From Tepidibacter thalassicus DSM 15285 (lineage in GTDB: Bacteria; Bacillota; Clostridia; Peptostreptococcales; Peptostreptococcaceae): a stretch of DNA of 64,000 nucleotides. The first letter of the stretch is position 1; every line of letters starts with the position of its first letter. The notes beneath the pieces are model-generated. The model was not told the DNA's origin, did no database searches, and was given only the letters and a program-made list of their open reading frames with translations. This document shows, in pieces, positions 56,782-64,000 of the stretch. A program made the translations under genes and the position numbers. The stretch covers positions 1 to 64,000 of the forward strand of contig NZ_FQXH01000011.1 of the NCBI RefSeq assembly GCF_900129915.1. The letters are read 5' to 3'.

Positions 56782-57324
56782 TTACCTTTTATCTTTTATC
56801 TTTTCCATTTCAGCTTTTCTTTCTTCAACTTTTTTAGCATGGAATTCTCTCCATTTTACAGCTTCATCTTCTGTTATTATTCCTTCTTCTACTAATTTAT
56901 TTATCCTATCTTCAAATCTTTGTTGATTTTCTTGTACTCTTATCTCATGAATTTTTTCTTGTATTTCATCAGCTCTTTCCTGTGAAATAACACCAGCTTC
57001 TACTAACTTAACCATTCCTTGTCCTCTATTTTTTCCTCTCATTCCAAATTGTCTTTTTCCTTGATTTTGATCATGAAACTCTTTCCACTTTATAGCTTCA
57101 TCTTCTGTTATTATTCCTTCTTCTACTAATTTATTTATCCTATCTTCAAAATTATTTCTTTGTCCCCTAAAGTTCTGATGAACCATATTATTCATTCTTG
57201 AAGCATTTTTAAATTTTGCAGAATTACTACTATCTGCAAAAGCAGCTAAACCTAAAGATGATATTACTGTTCCTCCTATTAATACAGATGTAATTATTTT
57301 TTTCATTCTTGCATTTACTTTCAT
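56782..57324 (-). CDS. Secreted helical-repeat protein (DUF2680-like)
   Basis: This 180-residue exported protein (signal about 1-31, ending AAFADS) has three copies of a short helical module: two almost identical ones (FEDRINKLVEEGIITEDEA at about 60-80 and 137-157) and a third variant between them (MVKLVEAGVISQERADEIQ). The near-identical copies are duplicated at DNA level. Start ATG 57324 is eight bases after GGGG; an ATG six bases upstream is too close. Function unknown; a tandem-repeat regulator site lies upstream. Confidence 0.82.
   Translation of the reverse strand: MKVNARMKKIITSVLIGGTVISSLGLAAFADSSNSAKFKNASRMNNMVHQNFRGQRNNFEDRINKLVEEGIITEDEAIKWKEFHDQNQGKRQFGMRGKNRGQGMVKLVEAGVISQERADEIQEKIHEIRVQENQQRFEDRINKLVEEGIITEDEAVKWREFHAKKVEERKAEMEKIKDKR
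56860..57150. repeat. 57-bp intragenic direct repeat pair
   Basis: Bases 56860-56916 and 57094-57150 are identical over 57 positions and in the same reading frame, encoding the duplicated helical module of the secreted protein. The lack of even silent differences points to a recent duplication or gene conversion. Confidence 0.9.
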
Positions 57325-57370
57325 TTTCATTTCCCCTTTCGTTTTATTTGTTGATTTTATTCTATCCGAA

Positions 57371-57392
57371 TTTTGTCACAATTTTGTTACAA
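57371..57392 (-). promoter_or_regulatory. Tandem 11-bp regulator-type repeats
   Basis: On the minus strand TTGTAACAAAA is followed directly by TTGTGACAAAA: two direct repeats one helical turn apart. The second also supplies a TTGTGA -35 with TAAAAT 16 bases on (to about 57350). Such spacing is typical of OmpR/PhoB-family response-regulator sites; the regulator is unknown. Confidence 0.5.
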
Positions 57393-57446
57393 CTATTTCA
57401 AAGTTTTGTGTATTTTTCAAAAATAAAAAAACCCGCCATGGCAACC

Positions 57447-58460
57447 TTAATGAACAAATCCATCTAAATTATTTTTCTGCCAATTCCATGAATCCTTGCA
57501 CATATCCTCAAGACTTTTTTCAGCTTTCCACCCCAACTCCTTATACGCTTTGGTAGAATCTGCATAACATTTATCTACATCTCCTAATCTTCTATCTGTA
57601 ATTACATATGGAATATTTTTGCCTGTAACTTTCTCAAACGTTTTCACTACATCAAGAACACTATATCCTATTCCCGTTCCAATATTATACACATCTATCC
57701 CTTTAGTAACCATAATTTTTTCAAGAGCCTTTAAATGTCCTTTAGCTAAATCAACTACATGTATGTAATCCCTAACACCTGTACCATCATGTGTATCATA
57801 ATCATTTCCAAAAATATAAAGTTTATCTCTTTTCCCAGCCGCCACCTGTGTTATATATGGCATTAAATTATTAGGTATACCTTTTGGATCTTCTCCAATC
57901 ATACCACTCTCATGAGCTCCTATTGGATTAAAATATCTAAGCAAAACTATACTCCAATCATTATCAGAAATATATAAATCCCTCAACATCTCCTCTACAA
58001 TTAACTTAGTACGCCCATAAGGATTTGTAGCATTAAGTGGAAAATCTTCCGTTATAGGTACAATTTTAACTTTTCCATACACAGTAGCAGATGAACTAAA
58101 CACCATATTCTTTACAGAATATTTTTGCATAACTTCACAAAGCACAATAGTACCAGTAATATTATTATAATAATACTTAAGAGGGATTTTTACAGATTCA
58201 CCTACTGCTTTAAATCCCGCAAAGTGTATAACCGCTTCAATATAATTTTCTAAAAATACCTTTTCAAGTCCTTCTTTATCTAAAATATCTATTTTACAAA
58301 ATTTAAACTTTTTTCCTGTTATATCTTCTATGCGCTTTAAAACTTCACATTTACTATTTAAAAAATTATCAATCACAACAATATCATAACCTTTATTCAA
58401 AAGTTCTACACATGTATGACTTCCAATATATCCTGCTCCACCAGTTACTAATATAGACAT
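57447..58460 (-). CDS. galE: UDP-glucose 4-epimerase
   Basis: This 337-residue SDR-family enzyme interconverts UDP-glucose and UDP-galactose. The NAD-binding motif is GGAGYIGSH at 7-15 and the catalytic Tyr-x-x-x-Lys is in [25 protein letters not shown] is the substrate loop. With galU and the teichoic-type genes it supports surface polysaccharide synthesis. It is monocistronic as far as can be seen; no clear terminator follows it. Confidence 0.96.
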   Translation of the reverse strand: MSILVTGGAGYIGSHTCVELLNKGYDIVVIDNFLNSKCEVLKRIEDITGKKFKFCKIDILDKEGLEKVFLENYIEAVIHFAGFKAVGESVKIPLKYYYNNITGTIVLCEVMQKYSVKNMVFSSSATVYGKVKIVPITEDFPLNATNPYGRTKLIVEEMLRDLYISDNDWSIVLLRYFNPIGAHESGMIGEDPKGIPNNLMPYITQVAAGKRDKLYIFGNDYDTHDGTGVRDYIHVVDLAKGHLKALEKIMVTKGIDVYNIGTGIGYSVLDVVKTFEKVTGKNIPYVITDRRLGDVDKCYADSTKAYKELGWKAEKSLEDMCKDSWNWQKNNLDGFVH

Positions 58461-58528
58461 TTTTATCTCCTACTTTTTTATATTTTTCTCAAACCCACTT
58501 ATATTTTTTCCTAATTATTAAAAAAAAT

Positions 58529-58556
58529 AAGCCTAGTTGTCATAACAACTAGGCTT
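58529..58556 (-). terminator. Terminator after surface-protein cluster
   Basis: AAGCCTAGTTGT (58529-58540) pairs with ACAACTAGGCTT (58545-58556); on the minus strand it ends in ATTTTTTTT. Confidence 0.87.
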
Positions 58557-58561
58557 TACAT

Positions 58562-60043
58562 TTACCTAAAGTACATTATATTTTCTCTATAATCTCTTTG
58601 AAGATCTCTTTGTAAAAATTCCAAAAATCTAACCAACATAGCAGATGCTTCTGCTCTTGACATAACCTTATTAGGATTTATCCTATTAGCCTTATCTCCA
58701 TAAACAAGACCTATTTCCCTTGCCATATATATACTATCCTTAGCCCAATAAGGAATATCTCTATCATCAGAAAAATTAGTGTAATAACCTGGATTTGGCG
58801 CTTTATTTTCAAATCCCAAAGCCCTTATAAGTATTGTGATTGCTTGAGCTCTTGTTAAACTATCATTTGGTTTAAATAAATCATTTTGTCCATTTATTAT
58901 ACCTTTTTCATATCCACTTTTTACATATTTATAATCTTTATCCTTAGTATCTAAATCCTTAAATACCGGTTTTTCTTCCGGCTCATTTCTTTTTCTCCTC
59001 TTAGGCTTAACATCATCAATAGAAGTTCTAATATCACAAGCTCTAATAACTGCTTTTGTAAATTCAATCCTACTCATAGGTATATCTGGCGAAAAGAAAT
59101 CTCCATTTTCATCAAACACATCGAGAGAATATAGTTTTTCTATATATTCCTGTGCCCAATGACCTCCTAAATCTCTAAATTTAGGAATAATAAGTCTTTC
59201 AATTTTTGGAACCATCTTTTTAGAAAGCTTTATCGTTCCCTTTTCTCTTTTATCTTTTTGGACTTTTCCATCTTTTATTTTAGGAAGATTATATTCATAT
59301 GAAGATACCATTTCTTGATTTGTAATCCTCATATGCCCTCCATTAAAACTCGAAAAATTCACCTCATTATCAGAATACTTTAAAGTCTTAGTAGTACTAT
59401 CTGAAACAGAAACTTTAACAGTTCCTTCCCAAGAATTTGATTCATCAGAATCATCAGATTCTTTTCTAGTCGAAGTAATTATATAATCCAATATTTGAGT
59501 TTCGCTATTTCCCCAAAAATTTTTATATCCAACATCTGCACCTGTAATATCTACTACTACTTCTCCTTGATCTTTATTTACTTTATAGTATTTTCTTCCC
59601 TTTATATTTCCATTATAAAAATCAGCAGCAGGTCTATTGTCTATTACATCAGATTTAGAAAACTGAAAATCCTCCAGTTCGTATTTATCCTTTCCTATTT
59701 TTAACGTTTCACTGTATTTTGATATAGAAGTTTGAGCTATAGTTTGTCCCTTATCATCTCTTTTGTCTAGATTTATATCTAAATTTATTTTTCTATCGAG
59801 TTTCGCCTCCAAGTCCTTATTTTCAAGCTTAAATGTATAACTTATACTTTTTTTGTTGTCCTTTTCTCTTTCAGATACCTTAATCTCTCCTTTTAGCCTA
59901 ATAGGTTCTCCAGTTATAAATACGACTTCTTCATACTCATATTCATTATTCACTCCACCCGAAAATCCAGGGGGAGTAGCCCATATAATATTAGGACTTA
60001 TAATGAAGCTGACAATAACCATAAATGTCAAAATCCTTTTCAC
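58562..60043 (-). CDS. SLH-domain surface protein
   Basis: This 493-residue exported protein (signal about 1-22) has an N-terminal beta-rich region of no recognised family (about 30-275) and three SLH modules (about 290-345, 365-415 and 425-480; FKPNDSLTRAQAITIL, INPNKVMSRAEASAML). Start GTG follows GGGGAGAAGAAAAAGA. It is the last gene of a cluster with the two large surface proteins upstream and would anchor part of that assembly. Confidence 0.85.
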   Translation of the reverse strand: MKRILTFMVIVSFIISPNIIWATPPGFSGGVNNEYEYEEVVFITGEPIRLKGEIKVSEREKDNKKSISYTFKLENKDLEAKLDRKINLDINLDKRDDKGQTIAQTSISKYSETLKIGKDKYELEDFQFSKSDVIDNRPAADFYNGNIKGRKYYKVNKDQGEVVVDITGADVGYKNFWGNSETQILDYIITSTRKESDDSDESNSWEGTVKVSVSDSTTKTLKYSDNEVNFSSFNGGHMRITNQEMVSSYEYNLPKIKDGKVQKDKREKGTIKLSKKMVPKIERLIIPKFRDLGGHWAQEYIEKLYSLDVFDENGDFFSPDIPMSRIEFTKAVIRACDIRTSIDDVKPKRRKRNEPEEKPVFKDLDTKDKDYKYVKSGYEKGIINGQNDLFKPNDSLTRAQAITILIRALGFENKAPNPGYYTNFSDDRDIPYWAKDSIYMAREIGLVYGDKANRINPNKVMSRAEASAMLVRFLEFLQRDLQRDYRENIMYFR

Positions 60044-60080
60044 TCTTTTTCTTCTCCCCTCTCCAATATTATAGTTAAAG

Positions 60081-61694
60081 TTACTTAACTATAATTACCT
60101 TTCCGTAAATATCATCTCTTATCATATAAAGTCTGTCCCCAGTTTTTATATCTTCAAGGTTTATCGCTTTTCCATTTTTAACGAAAATAGCTTTATTTAT
60201 ACTTATGTTTATAGTTGTATTTTTAGGGATCCATTTCTCTTTTCTTCTACTCCAATCTTTAGCATCTTGAAGTTTTAAAGTCCATCCAATTTTTGAATCT
60301 TCGTATATTGATTCTACAATTCCATTTGTTACCCTTTGTTTTAAAAGAGAATCCATCTTTCTTTGTACATATACAGCACTTATCCTATCTCCATCAGTAT
60401 AAAAATATCCATAGTAATTATTTTTCAAGCTCAATGAAGCAAACTCTTCAGTTGTAAGCTTTTTATCATTATCTAAATCGTATATATAAGTGTCTTCATC
60501 ATAGTATAAATCTTTTTTCTTGTCAAAAGATTCCCATTCATTTTTATTTAAAACATAAAAATCTTCTATTTTGACAGAATACAAATCTATTTCATCAAGT
60601 TTACCAGAATAAATATAATTTTGTCCTATATTTGAATTATTAATATCCTCATTATATACATATATAAGGTCAGCCATTAAAGAGCCATTTCTTCCATCTG
60701 CAACTATATATGCATCTGATTTAGAATTTAAAGAATACTTATCGACTATTCTTCCACTTTTTATGATAATTGTTCCGTCATTAAATGATACATTCCTCTT
60801 GTTTTTAAGCTCAAATTTTTCACTATAAAAATTTATATCTTCTATCTTATCTGAAAAAACAGATTCATATTGATTTTTTATAACTAATTTTTCAATTTTA
60901 TCACTTCCAAAGAAGTCTTTAATTACCATATATGCAGTTTTACCTTTATAGTACTTCAAATTTTTATACAAAACCTTTTGTCCCCCAATATAAATAGGAA
61001 CTTCATTATTATAAGGAATTGACATTATATCCTTAAACTTTTCCCATTTTCCATTTTTAAAATACTGAACATTTTCCAAAGTAATAGAATCTTCTATATT
61101 ATCAAAACCACCTATTTTTCCCTTATATAAATTTTTAATAATTACCGAATCACTTTGAATATATATCTTGCTGATAATATCACTGTCTACTTCATCAAAA
61201 TAAAGTTTTACTCTATCTCCTACATAAAGAGTGCTTAAATCTACATTTTGTCCATCTTTTATAGCGATTGTTGCAGGAGATGTAAAAAAAGTTTGTTCAT
61301 CTCCCGTAGAAAATTTCAACCTTATTTGATTCCTATCTATTTTGCTAACTATTCCAACTCTCAATTTACTTCCTTCTTTTATATATCCAGGATTTTGAGT
61401 TGAATAACCTTCCATATAATTTATTTTTCTACCTTCAAGTGTTGCATAAATCTCCATGCCAGGCTTAAAATCAACAAGTTTTACATCTCTATCATCTATT
61501 ATCAATATAGCATCATCTGTAAAAGTTAAATTATGAAGAGTACCATCGTACTCTTCAATTTGAATCACATCTCCCAACTTATCTTTAATATATCCTTCTA
61601 TATATCCATCTCTGTAAGGAGAATTTTTATCTGCATAAGCAAATGATGAAAAACACAGCATCAACACTGTTAATAGAGCTAATATCCTCCTCAT
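60081..61694 (-). CDS. Exported beta-repeat protein with EF-hand loop
   Basis: This 537-residue exported protein (signal about 1-21) consists of several small beta modules like those of the 31677-33572 SLH protein (GKIGGFDNIEDSITLENV, GIVSKIDRNQIRLKF). Near residues 410-421 is DLDNDKKLTTEE, which fits a canonical EF-hand calcium loop (Asp1, Asp3, Asp5, Glu12). It carries no SLH module. It is three bases downstream of the IPT/FN3 protein gene and probably acts with it. Function unknown. Confidence 0.82.
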   Translation of the reverse strand: MRRILALLTVLMLCFSSFAYADKNSPYRDGYIEGYIKDKLGDVIQIEEYDGTLHNLTFTDDAILIIDDRDVKLVDFKPGMEIYATLEGRKINYMEGYSTQNPGYIKEGSKLRVGIVSKIDRNQIRLKFSTGDEQTFFTSPATIAIKDGQNVDLSTLYVGDRVKLYFDEVDSDIISKIYIQSDSVIIKNLYKGKIGGFDNIEDSITLENVQYFKNGKWEKFKDIMSIPYNNEVPIYIGGQKVLYKNLKYYKGKTAYMVIKDFFGSDKIEKLVIKNQYESVFSDKIEDINFYSEKFELKNKRNVSFNDGTIIIKSGRIVDKYSLNSKSDAYIVADGRNGSLMADLIYVYNEDINNSNIGQNYIYSGKLDEIDLYSVKIEDFYVLNKNEWESFDKKKDLYYDEDTYIYDLDNDKKLTTEEFASLSLKNNYYGYFYTDGDRISAVYVQRKMDSLLKQRVTNGIVESIYEDSKIGWTLKLQDAKDWSRRKEKWIPKNTTINISINKAIFVKNGKAINLEDIKTGDRLYMIRDDIYGKVIIVK

Positions 61695-61697
61695 ATT

Positions 61698-64000
61698 TTA
61701 CCTCCTCTTACCGATAATGGAGTAAATTCCAAGTCTATCTACTTTCGCATTAATAGCCGAAGAATAATCATCCATTCTCTGTTTTATATAAACCCATTCA
61801 TCTCTATATACATCATATCTTCTAAGCGATATATTTTTCAATCTTCTCATATTCGCTTTATCGACATCAAAATCAAGCGAAATTTCTACTTTAGATTTTA
61901 AATAATCTATTTCCGTACTTTCCTGTCCAACAAAAGCACTTGCCGATAAAATATATTCATTTGATAATGAACTTGAATTCTTTTTACCATTTAAAGATAC
62001 TTTAAATTTAACTCCTGCATTTGATTCTTTCCTATTATCATACATTTTAGAAACATTAAATGCTGTTGGATTAAATTTAATATAAAAATCACTTCCTATT
62101 ATAGTTACATCCTTTGCTGAATAACTTGAAACTACTTTTGCAGGAATACTCACTACTACTTCTTTACTTCCTGCAAGCACACCCTTAGTCAAATCTATTA
62201 CTGTTTCTTTTTCATCATAATCATCTGTTCCAATAACTACATTTGCAGTATCTCCTGATTTTTCCATGCTCGTATTTTCTGATATTTCTCCATCTTTATC
62301 TTCATAGCCAACATGTCTTTTTGTTGTAACTTCGTTACTTTCTTTAGAACCTTTTGAAAGTCCATATTCTCCAAGTGCTTTCACTATAAATCTATAATCA
62401 GTTCTTGGTTCTAAATCTCTATATACAAATGTTGTAAGGTTTGTAGTTCCTATAAGATACGGTGCTTTATCATCTTCTATTACATACACTTCATAAGAAG
62501 TAGCATCTTTAACTTCATCCCAACTTATTTTTATATATCTATCATCGTTTATAAGCTCAGCATTAACATTCGCCGGCGGTGAAATTTTTGAAGTCACATA
62601 AATTATTCCATTATATACAGCTGTTGCTGCTCCATCTGGATTTATAACTATAACTCCCTTAGTTCCTAATTTTCCCTCTGGAGTTTTTACAATTATATTT
62701 TGAGAGTTTACGACATTAATATCACTTGCATCATTTCCCGATTTTAATATATATTTTTTTTCATTAATGATTATTACATCTCCTGAAATTTCATCACCTT
62801 TAACTTCCTCAATAACTGGAGCAAATACTACTCTAGCTCCTTGTGCAAAATCAGAACCTTTTATTTTTACTTCCTCTCCACCATTTATAGATATTTCACT
62901 TATCATTGTCTTATCATCAGACGTACTAACAACCCCAGTTATTCTCGGATTACTTACATAAGTAAATCCATCTTGAAGCTCTGCTATATTACCATCCGGG
63001 TTTTCTACTTTAATACTAACTACCCCTGGTGCATGTGGCGGTGTAGTAAGAACTATTTTATTAGGAGATACAGATATAATATTTGAATCAGGAACAAGTA
63101 CTAAATTATCTCCTTCTCCAAAATAGATTTTTATTTTTCCTTTATATTCTTTCATCGTTTGTCTAAAATCTTTACCTATTATCTCAACTTTTGTTCCGCC
63201 TGTAGAAGGTCCTCTATCTGGAGTTATACTTTCTATAGCTAAATTAGGAGTTTCTCCTTTTGTAAACACAATATATATAGGATTTGGTTTAACATCTTTT
63301 GAATTTGCAGATGTACCACCAGTTGAAACAATTACTGCATAAGGCTTATCTACTTCCCATTCTCTCTCTGGCATCTTAAAAATAAGCTCTGTTGATGATT
63401 TTTTTTCTAATTCTGAAAAAGGAATTTCTTCATTTCCTATATATATTATTCCATCTTCAGCAAAGTCTTCTCCTTTAATAGTTATTGTATTTCCACCTTT
63501 ATAATTTACTCTGATTACTTTTGCATCTTCTTCATCTACTTTTTCAATGCTACTCTCAGAAGGATTATTGTCTTTAATTATATCCGTAATTTTAGGATTA
63601 ACTGTAGGGTTCGTATATTCAAATTCTCCTTTAGCTTCCCCTCCATCAGGATTAATCACAGTTACAGGAACTTTTCCTATTGTATAGTATGAAGGAGTTT
63701 TAACTTCTATTTGTCCACTATTAAGAAGATCTGCTTGTGGAGAATATCCTCTTTCAACAATTAATCTTCTATCCTTTACTTCTAGTTTAATAAGTTCATA
63801 TCCATCATATTGCGAATTATTCTCACTATTTACTAATAAATCTAAAGGTACATATACTACTTCATCTTTATATTCGATTAATTCATTTGTATAAGTTTTA
63901 TCTCCTTCTGCAACAGTTATTACTACTTTATCATTTAATCCATCATAAGAAACACTAAGTCCTCCTTCAAGATTTACAGTTGTTCTACTATTAGTTATTA
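61698..64000 (-). CDS. Large IPT/TIG and FN3 surface protein, 5' partial
   Basis: The frame is open from the window edge (first whole codon at 63998) to 61698, over 760 residues. It shows the end of one and then three IPT/TIG immunoglobulin-like domains (ITPDRGPSTGGTKVEIIG is typical), one fibronectin type III domain (PPANVNAELINDDRYIKISW onward) and a C-terminal beta domain. A GTG at 63657-63659 is not the start because coding sequence continues upstream. It is an extracellular multi-domain protein; adhesion or polymer binding is the general expectation. The N-terminus and anchor are outside the window. Confidence 0.88.
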   Translation of the reverse strand, partial: ITNSRTTVNLEGGLSVSYDGLNDKVVITVAEGDKTYTNELIEYKDEVVYVPLDLLVNSENNSQYDGYELIKLEVKDRRLIVERGYSPQADLLNSGQIEVKTPSYYTIGKVPVTVINPDGGEAKGEFEYTNPTVNPKITDIIKDNNPSESSIEKVDEEDAKVIRVNYKGGNTITIKGEDFAEDGIIYIGNEEIPFSELEKKSSTELIFKMPEREWEVDKPYAVIVSTGGTSANSKDVKPNPIYIVFTKGETPNLAIESITPDRGPSTGGTKVEIIGKDFRQTMKEYKGKIKIYFGEGDNLVLVPDSNIISVSPNKIVLTTPPHAPGVVSIKVENPDGNIAELQDGFTYVSNPRITGVVSTSDDKTMISEISINGGEEVKIKGSDFAQGARVVFAPVIEEVKGDEISGDVIIINEKKYILKSGNDASDINVVNSQNIIVKTPEGKLGTKGVIVINPDGAATAVYNGIIYVTSKISPPANVNAELINDDRYIKISWDEVKDATSYEVYVIEDDKAPYLIGTTNLTTFVYRDLEPRTDYRFIVKALGEYGLSKGSKESNEVTTKRHVGYEDKDGEISENTSMEKSGDTANVVIGTDDYDEKETVIDLTKGVLAGSKEVVVSIPAKVVSSYSAKDVTIIGSDFYIKFNPTAFNVSKMYDNRKESNAGVKFKVSLNGKKNSSSLSNEYILSASAFVGQESTEIDYLKSKVEISLDFDVDKANMRRLKNISLRRYDVYRDEWVYIKQRMDDYSSAINAKVDRLGIYSIIGKRR

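Noticed and set aside
56860-57150. CRISPR-like or mobile repeat
   Set aside because: Only two copies, in frame, coding for the same protein module; no spacer structure.
63657-63659. GTG as start of the last surface protein
   Set aside because: The same frame stays open to the window edge and encodes IPT-type sequence upstream, with no ribosome site before the GTG.

Overview
The window is AT-rich, densely coding DNA from a low-GC Gram-positive anaerobe, most likely a member of the Clostridia or Tissierellia. Evidence: Shine-Dalgarno sites are strong (GGAGG-type) with many GTG/TTG starts. Gene order along the long minus-strand block (rho, rpmE, tdk, DUF1385, prmC, prfA, ZIP transporter, tsaC, arginine phosphatase, rpiB, upp, comEB, tagO, mnaA, atp operon) is the familiar Firmicutes arrangement. 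S-layer homology (SLH) proteins are abundant, and no outer-membrane biogenesis genes are seen. The species cannot be named from the sequence. No tRNA, rRNA or CRISPR array was found, and no stretch above 300 bases lacks a gene.

Regions. 1-303: tail of an IS200/IS605-family TnpB gene with a hairpin-rich right end (candidate omega RNA). 318-1247: plus-strand lipoprotein. 1271-8258: a complete ten-gene F-type ATP synthase operon whose c subunit carries Na+-binding residues. 8446-20000: housekeeping block. 20141-25898: two tandem glpX genes, pdxST, a LysM protein, a transaldolase-like enzyme and a lipoprotein. 25924-39716: two drug-efflux-type operons. One is HlyD, two ABC-2 permeases, MarR and a TolC-like protein; the other is TetR, a membrane-fusion protein, an RND pump and a TolC-like protein. 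Between them lie an SLH protein and a stand-alone receiver. 39814-41859: amidase, galU and a DUF134 regulator. 41901-45555: an Mrp/MinD-ferredoxin/NifX-like/Fur operon with a perfect consensus promoter and a 26-bp palindrome at its start. 45736-55337: a seven-gene operon joining an ECF importer to secreted and SLH-anchored transcobalamin-like proteins. 55568-56243: thiT under a TPP riboswitch. 56305-64000: small genes, galE and a three-gene cluster of large surface proteins, the first running off the window edge.

Most notable. (1) The 45.7-55.3 kb operon encodes separate and joined copies of the two domain types that make up animal transcobalamin and intrinsic factor: an alpha/alpha barrel and a DUF4430 beta domain. 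They sit beside a complete group I ECF transporter. This suggests a surface capture-and-import system for a corrinoid or similar ligand; the ligand is inference. (2) Both TolC-family proteins keep the helical repeats but lack the beta-strand insertions of the outer-membrane barrel and share short signature motifs where the strands would be. This fits periplasmic or wall-spanning conduits in a monoderm. (3) The Mrp operon promoter/palindrome and the tetR promoter/operator are unusually clear regulatory sites.
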